Source: Deltaproteobacteria bacterium
Lineage (GTDB): Bacteria; Myxococcota_A; Polyangia; HGW-17; SLPX01
Reading direction: 5' to 3'
Assembly: GCA_011390535.1 (NCBI GenBank)
Contig: JAABSF010000014.1
Span: forward strand, 1-15,230
Length of the DNA: 15,230 nucleotides
Shown here: positions 7,680 through 15,230 of the stretch, in pieces
Layout of the letters: each line of letters opens with the position of its first letter
How positions within the stretch are numbered: position 1 is the first letter of the stretch
Made by a program: the position numbers and the translations under genes
The notes under the pieces: generated by a model
What the model was told of the DNA's origin: nothing
Databases searched by the model: none
Seen by the model: the letters and a program-made list of their open reading frames with translations, nothing else

Positions 7680-9989
7680 TTAGACTCCACCATCATTAAC
7701 ACCTGGTTCAACAGCAGCTTCGGCATCCAAAGCATCTCTCACAGACTTATAAAAAGAATCATCCGCCTTGGTGAAACTACTGATGGCTGTGTCGGCCTTC
7801 ATCTCATCCCCCGAGCCGTGCTTTTTTACATCAAACCGGACAAGCGCCTCCACAATTTTTTTTCTCATCTTTTCCGGCATAGCGGGCCCTGCACAAATAG
7901 CATCACTAGGGATAGGATCCGTAGCTCCTACTATTTTCAAGGGCGTGGTAATTCTTCCGTTTGATTTAAGCTCCATAAAACGCATGCTGTAGACTGCCGT
8001 TCCATCACACTTTCCTTCCTGAAGCATTCTTAGAGCATCTATATGTTTCCCCGCCTCAACTATCTCTGAAAACATGTTCTCCGGATCCAGCCCTTTTCTA
8101 CGAAACAACAACCTGGGAAACAAATACCCCGAAGTGGAGCTCTTCGACACCCAGCAAAACCTCTTTCCTTTTAAATCCTCAAGGGAGCTCAGCTTGTCGC
8201 GCTCACGAGTTAATATGAGCCCTTGATACTGAGCAGCCTGACGAAACTTTGGCGTCGCAATCACCTCTATCCGAGGGAACTTTTTCTTCATTTTTACATA
8301 TAACAAAGGTGAAACCGCGAGAAGATCAAACTCTCCATCCACCAATTTTCTCCCTAGATCCGAGAGATCTTCCGGGGTCACCAACTTGACCGAAACATCC
8401 AACTGTTCATCTAAAAACCTAGCTGCGTCATGATAAATTCTTTTTCTTTTCTCAGCCGGCAGATGCTGACCCAAGGCAAAGGTCATCGTGGCATCAGGCT
8501 CGGTTGTCAGTGCCGGACAGACACCTGGTGTGTCCGTGTGAGAAAAAAACTTTATGTACACTAGGTATCCCACCACCAAAAGGACTGCCAACGCAGCAGC
8601 ACCGGCGCCCCAAATGACCCATCGTCTGGTGGAGCGCTTACGACGGTCGGGAGTTCTTTCGAAAGAATGCGCTGAATGGCCGCCCTTCTCAGCCGACTCT
8701 TCCACTGTCTCCACATCTTTGACTTGCTGCTTTTGGCCGGGTTTCAGCTTCACCGTTCTGCTGACACGTCCATCGCCGGGCACATGTTCCTCCAAGGCCT
8801 CATCCATATACGAAACAGGCTGATTACCGCGTTGTTCAACTGAACTCCCACAGGAATCATCAAAAGAAGAACGGAGTTTTTTAGGCGCCGCAGTGCTCCC
8901 GGCAGGCTTCCAGCTACCTGAAGAGACCGGTGTTCTTCCTCGTGGCTCTCTGAAAACGCCTTGCGGCGGAGACATGGGTTTTCGAAGGGGACGTTCCGCT
9001 GCAACAGTTTCGGCTGTCGCGGCTTCTTCATCTTCTCCTTCACCCACCACTTTCATATCCCCGACAGACACCCTCTTAAGATCCGAGGAAGAAACTGAAA
9101 TGTTTACATGGCAAAACTCCGCCAAATCAGCGGCAAAAACAGCAGCAGTTTCATATCGCTGCTCTCTATCCCGAGCCATGGCACGGTTAATAATTTCTAC
9201 CAACTTGGATGGAACCTGCGGGCGAATCTCTTTTACCGGCGGTGGAGGTTGAGCCAAGATCCTGGCCAGAATCTGATTGTAGTTTTTGCCCGGATAAGGG
9301 ACCTTCCCGCTTACGCATCGATACAACATTGCACCGATCGCATAAAGATCCGCGCGATGATCCACATCTTTTTCTCCCCTGGCCTGTTCCGGACTCATAT
9401 AATGAGGGGTGCCCATTACAACACCCGTATCAGTCAAATCCTTCTGCTCCATTCTGTGCTCGTGGATCTTCGAAATCCCGAAATCCACCAGCTTGACGAA
9501 GTCGGCTTTCCTTTTTTTGGGAACCAAAATTACATTTGCAGGTTTGAGATCTCGATGAAGAATCCCCTTTGCATGAACAGCAGACAGAGCGGAGAGAAGC
9601 TGAATGCAAATTCCCGCAGCTCGCTGTGGATCCAAAATTTTCTCTTTCCTTAAAACCTGCTGAAGATTATTCCCTTTCAATAACTCCATTACTATGAAAG
9701 GAGACCCATCATCCGTCTCTCCCATATCATAGATCTCAACAATATGGGCATGACCAGTAGCGGCCGCAGTCCGTGCCTCCCGATGAAACCGTTCTGTAGC
9801 TTTGTCGCTCTTGGTCAAAACCTTATGAAGCAGCTTGATTGCTACGGGTAGCTGGATCACAGTGTTCTCGGCCTCCAACACAACACCCATCCCACCTTCG
9901 CCTATTACGTCTTTTACAACGTACTTCCCCCCTATCACCATCCCGTCCCATTCGATTTTCCCCTTTTTTGAGCCATTCTCTTCAGGCAC
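7680..9989 (-). CDS. Transmembrane Ser/Thr protein kinase with periplasmic PhnD-like sensor domain
   Basis: The 769-residue product starts at GTG, with AAAAGG eight nt upstream. Residues about 20-295 are a complete Hanks-type kinase: glycine loop GEGGMG (30-35), catalytic Lys52, HRDLKPAN (145-152), DFG (169-171) and GTPHYMSPEQ (193-202). All key residues are present, so it should be active in the cytoplasm. A Pro/Ser/Arg-rich linker (about 300-455) leads to a single membrane helix (about 457-481). Residues about 495-755 resemble phosphate/phosphonate-type ABC binding proteins (PhnD family): FDLLAVSPLLYV (554-565), SSTSGYLFPRLLF (617-629) and PSDAICAGPAMPEKM (694-708). A periplasmic ligand may therefore control kinase output. 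No ABC permease or ATPase is nearby; symporters lie on both sides instead. The ligand and kinase targets are unknown. Confidence 0.93.
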   Translation of the reverse strand: MPEENGSKKGKIEWDGMVIGGKYVVKDVIGEGGMGVVLEAENTVIQLPVAIKLLHKVLTKSDKATERFHREARTAAATGHAHIVEIYDMGETDDGSPFIVMELLKGNNLQQVLRKEKILDPQRAAGICIQLLSALSAVHAKGILHRDLKPANVILVPKKRKADFVKLVDFGISKIHEHRMEQKDLTDTGVVMGTPHYMSPEQARGEKDVDHRADLYAIGAMLYRCVSGKVPYPGKNYNQILARILAQPPPPVKEIRPQVPSKLVEIINRAMARDREQRYETAAVFAADLAEFCHVNISVSSSDLKRVSVGDMKVVGEGEDEEAATAETVAAERPLRKPMSPPQGVFREPRGRTPVSSGSWKPAGSTAAPKKLRSSFDDSCGSSVEQRGNQPVSYMDEALEEHVPGDGRVSRTVKLKPGQKQQVKDVETVEESAEKGGHSAHSFERTPDRRKRSTRRWVIWGAGAAALAVLLVVGYLVYIKFFSHTDTPGVCPALTTEPDATMTFALGQHLPAEKRKRIYHDAARFLDEQLDVSVKLVTPEDLSDLGRKLVDGEFDLLAVSPLLYVKMKKKFPRIEVIATPKFRQAAQYQGLILTRERDKLSSLEDLKGKRFCWVSKSSTSGYLFPRLLFRRKGLDPENMFSEIVEAGKHIDALRMLQEGKCDGTAVYSMRFMELKSNGRITTPLKIVGATDPIPSDAICAGPAMPEKMRKKIVEALVRFDVKKHGSGDEMKADTAISSFTKADDSFYKSVRDALDAEAAVEPGVNDGGV

Positions 9990-10077
9990 TGGTCACACCT
10001 TTTATTAAGAGCCTAATTCACTCATTTGTTTCTTCTTCCAGTTTATCAGCCCTCGATCCTGCGATCCTATTTTCGAA

Positions 10078-11871
10078 TCAGCATTTATCTCCCTTGACTT
10101 CACCTGCATCCTCCGGTTTCCCAAGGTTCTTGTACCATGTGAAGTACAAGATAACACCACAAACCACGGAAATCATCAAAGTCAAAAACACCATATCCCA
10201 TTTGCGTATTATCAAATACATGGGACAAACGAACAAGAAGAAGAAAAACGCCACTGCAAACGGTATGGAAATCAAATCCAACTTGTTTTCCCGACGAATA
10301 GGCGCCATCTCTTCAGGTGTGAGGCATTTCCTCGCCCGAGGCCACCACCCGAAGGGTCGGGTTCTGCGGTAGAAATCCTCGATGACTTCCTTTTTGATAG
10401 GTGCTGTAACAAAGGTAGCTATGACACCGGACACGAGAGAAATAGAGCCGATTACTATGAGCTGATAAGCCTCTGAGAGCTCTGGATAGAAGAGCTTTTG
10501 AGCCACAGCCGTCAAGACCCCGCAAAGGGTCCCCACTGCATAACCCCAACCATTATATCTCTCCCAATACCACCTTAAAATGAAAGGAATGGCCATTCCT
10601 CCGAAAAGACCCATGGATATCCAACCCCAGATCTCATTGATGGAGGTCAAGAGACTTGCCAAAATTATGGCAACCGTCGTCAACCCGATGGTGGCTGCCC
10701 AGCTCAACCTGATCAGCCTCTTTGACGATGCGTCCGGATTTATGAACCTCCTATAGATGTCATTGATCAGATACGCCCCGCCTGCGTTAACGGTTGAATC
10801 GAATGTAGACATGGCCGCGGCCACCATGCAGGAAACCACAACCGCACGAATCCCCAATGGGAAATAGTGCCCCAACACAGCAGGGAAAACCATTTCAGGG
10901 TCTTCTGGTATAGCCGACCCCAGACCAAGTCCTAAAACCGCCACTCCGATAATCAAGGGCCACCGAATCACAAACATGGCCATGGAAGAACCGGTGACAA
11001 GAGAGGCCTCCCTGTCGTTCTTCGCGGCAAAAAACCGCTGGCTGGCATAAGGAATCAGAGGACCGCCGAACCCCTCCATCACCATCCGTAACACCCAAAA
11101 AATCATCAAAAACCCCAACGGGTTATACTGCGTATATCCTGAAGGGAAATCAGCCCGCCAGACCGGAGTGAGGTCAACCCATTTGTCCCAGGTCATCGAG
11201 GTGTTGCCTCCTGCGTCCCATGCCTCACGGAACACCGCTGTGTCCACCCCGTGAGTAAAAGCCAACACCGACAGATAGATAACCACGAAAAGAATCATGA
11301 ACCCTTGCATGACATCAGTGAATGCAACGCCATAAAGACCTGAAAATAAAATATGAACCGTGGCTATCCCGGTAAAAAGAATTGTGCACGTGGTAGGCCC
11401 CCAGGGAAGATAAAGACTAAGGAATTTCCCGAACCCCACACAAAAATAAACCATCATACCTAAAACCAATATCACCACAGCTACAGCGCTCACCAAACGC
11501 GCTGCATCAGCACCTTTGTCCTTTCCAAACCTCACTTCCATCCATTCGGCCACCGTCATCACTCCTGCCCTTCGGTGCCATTTAGCCATAAAGACCATAA
11601 AAAACGCCAGGCCCAGCGCTGTCCCGCCCCTCATCTCCACTAAAAAACCCTGGAGCCCGGCCATGGCGAAGAAGGAAGCTATCAACATAGTCCCTGTAAG
11701 ATCCAAATTTGAGGTCATAAAGGAGATGCCAAGCACCCACCAAGGTAAAGACTTTCCCCCAAGAAAATACTCATCCACATTCTCAGAGCCTTTTTTCGTA
11801 AAATAAGCCCCGATAAAAAGGATAAACAAGATATACACCGCTATTATCAGATACTCATACCAAACAAACAT
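10078..11871 (-). CDS. Sodium:solute symporter (SSS family), paralogue 2
   Basis: I place the start at the ATG preceded by GGGAGGG (11877-11883) rather than at an in-frame TTG 14 codons upstream; this gives 597 residues and puts the first helix (YEYLIIAVYILFILFIGAYF) at the N-terminus. DEYFLGGKSLPWW (33-45), LDLTGTM (56-62) and AAAMSTFDSTVNAGGAYL (351-368) match paralogue 1 almost position for position, the last being the likely sodium-site helix. An extracytoplasmic insert near residues 205-245, rich in Trp, Asp and Thr, differs from paralogue 1 (which has a shorter Ala/Gly/Pro stretch), so the two may take different substrates. The substrate is unassigned. It starts 74 nt after the upstream gene and ends 88 nt before the kinase. 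Confidence 0.92.
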   Translation of the reverse strand: MFVWYEYLIIAVYILFILFIGAYFTKKGSENVDEYFLGGKSLPWWVLGISFMTSNLDLTGTMLIASFFAMAGLQGFLVEMRGGTALGLAFFMVFMAKWHRRAGVMTVAEWMEVRFGKDKGADAARLVSAVAVVILVLGMMVYFCVGFGKFLSLYLPWGPTTCTILFTGIATVHILFSGLYGVAFTDVMQGFMILFVVIYLSVLAFTHGVDTAVFREAWDAGGNTSMTWDKWVDLTPVWRADFPSGYTQYNPLGFLMIFWVLRMVMEGFGGPLIPYASQRFFAAKNDREASLVTGSSMAMFVIRWPLIIGVAVLGLGLGSAIPEDPEMVFPAVLGHYFPLGIRAVVVSCMVAAAMSTFDSTVNAGGAYLINDIYRRFINPDASSKRLIRLSWAATIGLTTVAIILASLLTSINEIWGWISMGLFGGMAIPFILRWYWERYNGWGYAVGTLCGVLTAVAQKLFYPELSEAYQLIVIGSISLVSGVIATFVTAPIKKEVIEDFYRRTRPFGWWPRARKCLTPEEMAPIRRENKLDLISIPFAVAFFFFLFVCPMYLIIRKWDMVFLTLMISVVCGVILYFTWYKNLGKPEDAGEVKGDKC

Positions 11872-11945
11872 GAACGCCCTCCCGGGATATCCAGCAAAAA
11901 GCCTTGCACGCAAGCGCGACTAGACTTTTTCTACCAAACCCTTGT

Positions 11946-12761
11946 TCAACGATCTTTTGACAGCAACTTCTCCTTATTCTTGTTTTCCTTCGGTGCCTTC
12001 TCTTTGACTGTTGCAGTCCCCTCCCTTTTTTTATTCTCACGCTTAGAGGCGACCTTCTCTTTCTCGCCCTTTGCTGAAGGTGTAATCTCTTTGTTTTTTA
12101 CAGCCTCTCTCATTCGCGCTGCACTCTTTTCGGCCTTCTTTTTCTTTGCAGCCTCTTCGGCGCTTTCCAGCTCCTTAGAGAGATACCCGTTTGTCATGGC
12201 ATCCAACAAACCGGTAAGCTCTTGCAGACGAAGATCAAGCATAACCTTTGTCTTTACGTCTTTAGGCGGGCTGATTAAAAGATTGATCTGCAGACGCCGC
12301 CGGATGAAATAAAGGCGGGTAATCTCCTTTAAAACTCCATCTTGAATTCCCACCATTGAGGCGACATCCAACTCCTCGGCATTAAACACCAACTGCGGCA
12401 AATTCCATGTAGCGCGCACACTGAACTGATAGCCCATATTGATTTGTGTCTCATCCTCCCAAGGATGGGTATATGCGTTCCGATACTGGGCCAACTCCAT
12501 GGCGCGCGTGGACTGTGCCATGTTCCCGGTAAACCCTGCCTGCACAACAGGCATCCAAGCCTTGTTGGCGGCTTTCTTTCTAAGAGAATGTAATCTCTTC
12601 GGGTTCACCATAAAAAACTTGAGCGCCGCCTTCTGCAGATCACGCAAAGAGGGCTCTCCGGAAAAATAGGCGTTCAACTTCTCCGTCGTCCAACCGGTTG
12701 CCTTCACCTCAACCGGGCAAAAAATCAAAAAAGCCATAATAACCAACACTACACGTTTCAT
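11946..12761 (-). CDS. Periplasmic helical protein sharing a module with the upstream Asp-box protein
   Basis: This 271-residue product has a clear signal peptide (MKRVVLVIMAFLIFCPVEVKA, cleaved before TGW, no lipobox Cys) and a strong GGGAGGT site four nt before the ATG. Residues about 38-190 run from a short helical part through an aromatic/beta segment (VRATWNLPQLVFN) to ITRLYFIRRRLQINLLISPP and LRLQELTGLLDAMTNGYL. The same order, with the same SPPKD core, forms the C-terminus of the neighbouring Asp-box protein. The helical heptad-like character recalls TolC/OMF-type outer-membrane components, but it is far too short for a full TolC. Residues about 190-271 are a Lys/Glu/Ala-rich, probably disordered or coiled tail. 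I do not recognise a characterised family; a scaffolding role in the envelope is inferred. The gene is 16 nt from the upstream stop. Confidence 0.85.
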   Translation of the reverse strand: MKRVVLVIMAFLIFCPVEVKATGWTTEKLNAYFSGEPSLRDLQKAALKFFMVNPKRLHSLRKKAANKAWMPVVQAGFTGNMAQSTRAMELAQYRNAYTHPWEDETQINMGYQFSVRATWNLPQLVFNAEELDVASMVGIQDGVLKEITRLYFIRRRLQINLLISPPKDVKTKVMLDLRLQELTGLLDAMTNGYLSKELESAEEAAKKKKAEKSAARMREAVKNKEITPSAKGEKEKVASKRENKKREGTATVKEKAPKENKNKEKLLSKDR

Positions 12762-12765
12762 CGCT

Positions 12766-12772
12766 ACCTCCC
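12766..12772 (-). promoter_or_regulatory. Strong ribosome binding site for the small periplasmic protein
   Basis: GGGAGGT on the minus strand lies four nt before the ATG, inside the 16-nt gap after the Asp-box protein stop. It fixes the start of the small gene and suggests high translation within the shared transcript. Confidence 0.75.
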
Positions 12773-12777
12773 TTCAA

Positions 12778-14925
12778 TCAATCATCCTGCCAACTGCTGA
12801 CAAAATTTCCAGTCTGAATACTCAATAACATATATATTTCTTTCAAACGATTCCGATAGGTAATCTTTAACAGATCATCTTTCGGTGGAGAATTCACCAT
12901 CAGCTCACGCAAACGTGAGCCTTCATCATACAACCATAAAATCTTGGATCGTATGTTGCGCCTAACCCACCGGGCTTGTACAGCAACTCTCCCGAACTGC
13001 AACGCATCGGCATCGTAAAAGAGCTTAGCTAAGTCCCATGTAAACATGACGGTAAAAATATGATTTTGACTCAAAAAAGTCTCATATAGCCAAGGATCCA
13101 TTGGTGTTTCACGCCATTTGGCGAACCTGAAATTCCTGGCGAAAGCGTCCGAATTGTACAAGTAACTCACCTCAACTTGGGGGATCAAGTTCCTTATAAA
13201 GGCTCGCTTCCGTTTTTCTTTCAGCTGAGACTGATGAACATGGGCATGTCTGAACGCATTGTCCATAATTCTGCCCACCGGCGGCAATTCGGGAATTTTT
13301 AAAGCATCGTTGGAGCCACCTTCTCCTGCCGTCCTAAGCTCATCTTCCGATTTCTCTCCCGGCAATAGTCCGTTTTCTTTAAGCGGAGACAATCGCATTA
13401 TGATTCTATCGGTCAATACCCAAAGATCCGAGGGGCTCTTTTCACTGTAGGTGATCTCATTGATCCACCACTGTCCCACCGGTACGTATAGGATTCTCCA
13501 GGACTCTCCCCCATCCAAGCTCTCATAAAGGTCCTTTTCTACAGCCAGATAAATATGTTTGTCATTTAAAGGAGAGATGCGAAGCCCACGCACAAAACGT
13601 CTGGAAAACAACCCCTCATGGAGCTTTTTCCATGTTTTTCCCCCGTCGGTGGTTTTCAACAAACCATCCTGGGTTCCAATATAAACGAGATCCGGGTTTA
13701 CATTGGACACCGCGATCCTCTCAATGACAAAAGCCTCCTTAATCCCGGACTCTTTCAGCCCATAGACCCAAACCCAGTTCTTTCCTCCATCGGTTGATTT
13801 CCAAACCCCTCCATCTGTGCCGGCATATATGATATCTGGATTTTTGGTAAAAAAGGATATCTTTAAAACCCGCGCTCCCCCCAGTGGAGTACGAAAGTCT
13901 TTATCCCAGGTCATACCACCATCATCCGATATAAAGAGCCCACCCAAAGTGCCCAAAAAAACCTTATCGCTGTTTTTGGGATGCACTACCACCCATATGG
14001 TGTCGCGTTCATTTCGAGTTCCGCCGAAAAAAACCGAATCCCAACTAATGCCCCCATCTTTTGTCTTGTAGACACCATAAGCAGTTGCTGCGAAAGCCAC
14101 CTTTGGATTATTTGGATCAAAACCGATATGATTGATTCGAATGGGGATACGGCTCATGGAACCGCTTCGCATCACCATGTATTGCTTCATATTGATGGAA
14201 CCCGGCGTGATATTCAAAGGGGATTTCATCACACCGATTGATGTCCCACGAACAGCGTAAGGATAAGCATAGGGGTAATCTTCCCAAGCCTTGGTCTTCT
14301 GTTTCCAGTAAGAACGAATCTGAGCTTGAAGCCTCTTCGCTGCACCCTTGATGCCGACACCTAGCTGGGCGCCGCCCTGTCTAATAGCACCAAAAAACTT
14401 AGTCTGGCTCACCAAGAGCCGAGTCTCATGCCAATATTTTCCTCCATCCGAGGTTCTGTATAAAAAGCCATTTACCGTCCCAAGGTATGCCACATCGGGA
14501 TCTTTGGGATGAACTGAGATCCATGAAAGCGTCATCGGCGGCGCCGTGCCATGAGCGTCTATGTAGGTATCTCTGATCCCGATGGTCAAATTTTCAATAG
14601 AGCGAGGCCCGATTTCTGTAGCATCCGTTGACTGATTGTCTTGTTCCAGCTGAGCTGCTTGGTCTGAACCACCTATAGTCTTCTCACCAGATCTCTCAAC
14701 CCGATCTCCTCTTTGTCTCTTTCGCTCACGAACCCTCCCTCGGCGCCTGCGTCTCCGCCGCATTTTTAAAGACTTCTTGCTCGCGCTGTTTCTGCACATG
14801 GGAAATCGCCAAGGGTGGTCTTCTCCATCAGCCTTTTGTTCAAATCGTGAATCAGCTGAAGATTCAACAACACCCATCAAAAGAACAAGTGGAATCAAAA
14901 AGAATTGACAAACCGACTTCCGCAT
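12778..14925 (-). CDS. Secreted Asp-box (BNR/Ycf48-like) propeller protein with Arg-rich segment and C-terminal helical module
   Basis: I start at the ATG that gives a normal signal peptide (MRKSVCQFFLIPLVLLMG, cut after SSA at about 24); upstream in-frame TTG (14991) and ATG (14958) would add an unlikely Trp/Cys-rich extension. This gives 715 residues. An Arg-rich segment (about 55-78, RRRRRRRGRVRERKRQR) is unusual for an exported protein. Six Asp-box repeats follow, at about 159, 289, 334, 378, 426 and 470 (SDGGKYW, KDGGISW, DDGGMTW, TDGGKNW, TDGGKTW, LDGGESW), the signature of beta-propellers such as sortilin/Vps10 and Ycf48. About 100 residues are inserted between the first two boxes. The last 166 residues repeat the module of the next gene (WDLAKLFYDAD, LMVNSPPKD). 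Asp-box propellers usually bind or assemble partners; glycosidase activity is not implied. It is the first gene of the cluster. Confidence 0.88.
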   Translation of the reverse strand: MRKSVCQFFLIPLVLLMGVVESSADSRFEQKADGEDHPWRFPMCRNSASKKSLKMRRRRRRRGRVRERKRQRGDRVERSGEKTIGGSDQAAQLEQDNQSTDATEIGPRSIENLTIGIRDTYIDAHGTAPPMTLSWISVHPKDPDVAYLGTVNGFLYRTSDGGKYWHETRLLVSQTKFFGAIRQGGAQLGVGIKGAAKRLQAQIRSYWKQKTKAWEDYPYAYPYAVRGTSIGVMKSPLNITPGSINMKQYMVMRSGSMSRIPIRINHIGFDPNNPKVAFAATAYGVYKTKDGGISWDSVFFGGTRNERDTIWVVVHPKNSDKVFLGTLGGLFISDDGGMTWDKDFRTPLGGARVLKISFFTKNPDIIYAGTDGGVWKSTDGGKNWVWVYGLKESGIKEAFVIERIAVSNVNPDLVYIGTQDGLLKTTDGGKTWKKLHEGLFSRRFVRGLRISPLNDKHIYLAVEKDLYESLDGGESWRILYVPVGQWWINEITYSEKSPSDLWVLTDRIIMRLSPLKENGLLPGEKSEDELRTAGEGGSNDALKIPELPPVGRIMDNAFRHAHVHQSQLKEKRKRAFIRNLIPQVEVSYLYNSDAFARNFRFAKWRETPMDPWLYETFLSQNHIFTVMFTWDLAKLFYDADALQFGRVAVQARWVRRNIRSKILWLYDEGSRLRELMVNSPPKDDLLKITYRNRLKEIYMLLSIQTGNFVSSWQDD

Positions 14926-15006
14926 GAACCAGCAGCAGACCTTTCTAAAAAAAAGCATCAGAAAAACCCATAAACACCAATATCTCCACAAGTTTATGGA
15001 AAAAAC

Positions 15007-15045
15007 TCAAACCTGTCTCTCACGTCGACATTTAAAAGCCTCCAT
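15007..15045 (-). other. Possible 12-codon leader ORF ahead of the operon
   Basis: An ATG at 15045 opens a 12-codon frame (MEAFKCRRERQV) ending in TGA, within the 5' leader of the five-gene cluster. A GGAGG inside it precedes an overlapping ATG-TCG-ACG-stop mini-frame at 15031. Such frames are expected by chance, and no attenuator hairpin clearly follows, so this is only a note. Confidence 0.15.
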
Positions 15046-15073
15046 GTAAACCGGCTTTCATTTGTTGGCGCGA

Positions 15074-15102
15074 ATATTACCACCTGCCCTTTTTCAGGGC
15101 AA
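15074..15102 (-). promoter_or_regulatory. Candidate promoter of the five-gene cluster with palindromic operator
   Basis: On the minus strand TTGCCC (15102-15097) and TAATAT (15079-15074) are separated by exactly 17 nt, each matching four of six sigma70 consensus bases. TGCCCT-N5-AGGGCA, a perfect 6-bp inverted repeat (15085-15090 with 15096-15101), covers the -35 box and spacer. That is where a repressor or activator would bind. The predicted leader is about 145 nt, longer than usual. No regulator gene is visible in the window. Confidence 0.45.
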
Positions 15103-15120
15103 CTCATTGCGTGGTGATAT
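15074..15120. repeat. Nested inverted repeat
   Basis: An outer 10-bp stem (15074-15083 with 15111-15120, one T-G pair) encloses the inner 6-bp stem at 15085-15090/15096-15101. As RNA on the plus strand the 3' arm would run to the ATG at 15119 of a possible gene. As DNA it spans the candidate promoter. Whether it acts as operator, cruciform or RNA fold is not decidable here. Confidence 0.5.
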
Positions 15121-15230
15121 GGCAACAAAGCGGTCTTTCAAAGCAAAACATGACCACCATCGGGTTTTTGTTTATTCTTTGCAACAAGATGTTCCAAGCC
15201 GCGATCCCTGCGCAGACTCCCTCCCGGCCG
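15119..15230 (+). CDS. Possible N-terminus of a divergent gene (cut by window edge)
   Basis: An ATG opens a frame of 37 complete codons to the window end, starting MATKRSFKAKHDHHRVFVYS. It is divergent to the five-gene cluster. The upstream bases GTGGTGAT give only a weak ribosome site, and the sequence matches no family I recognise. A frame this short can be chance. Confidence 0.25.
   Translation, partial: MATKRSFKAKHDHHRVFVYSLQQDVPSRDPCADSLPA

Noticed and set aside
7680..8500. Phosphonate ABC transport operon (phn)
   Set aside because: The PhnD-like part is fused to a kinase and no permease or ATPase gene is present.
15020..15031. ATG-TCG-ACG-stop mini-frame with a good GGAGG
   Set aside because: A three-codon frame is expected by chance and has no supporting attenuator structure.
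15119..15230. Transposase N-terminus at the right edge
   Set aside because: The basic start loosely recalls some transposases, but there are no terminal inverted repeats and the 37 codons carry no diagnostic motif.

Overview
This window looks like bacterial chromosome from a Gram-negative lineage with a deltaproteobacterial or myxobacterial style of gene content (Myxococcota, Bradymonadota or a related group). That is an inference from gene types: three secreted proteins with lipobox signal peptides, a Cys-rich repeat lipoprotein, a transmembrane Ser/Thr kinase fused to a periplasmic binding domain, and Asp-box propeller proteins. I could not run a taxonomic search. Base composition looks close to 50% G+C by eye (not counted).

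Left region (1-1152, minus strand): the N-terminal 384 codons of a NodU/CmcH/TobZ-type O-carbamoyltransferase run off the left edge. A 10-bp direct repeat lies just upstream of its start, in the divergent intergenic region.

Middle region (1425-5613, plus strand): three consecutive lipoprotein genes. The first has a TIG-like N-terminal part and a long Ser/Thr/Gly-rich beta region that resembles aerolysin-type pore-forming domains. The second is a small beta-sandwich lipoprotein. The third has five Cys-rich repeats of about 50 residues, two copies of a second Cys/Asp-rich repeat, and a C-terminal beta domain. A GC-rich hairpin separates genes one and two, and two strong tetraloop hairpins lie between genes two and three.

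Right region (14925-5727, minus strand): five genes in one direction with gaps of 16-88 nt, probably an operon. In order of transcription they are: (1) a secreted Asp-box (BNR/Ycf48-like) propeller protein with an Arg-rich segment and a helical C-terminal module; (2) a small periplasmic protein built on the same C-terminal module; (3) a sodium:solute symporter (SSS) family protein; (4) a Ser/Thr kinase, one membrane helix and a periplasmic PhnD-like binding domain; (5) a second, paralogous SSS symporter. A sigma70-like promoter candidate upstream has a perfect 6-bp inverted repeat over its -35 box. My reading is that the kinase senses a small anionic ligand outside the membrane and signals inside, with the two symporters as neighbouring transporters. 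This receptor kinase-symporter cluster is the best candidate for an undescribed system here. Its ligand and substrates cannot be read from the sequence.

The far right edge may hold the first 37 codons of a divergent plus-strand gene, but the evidence is weak.
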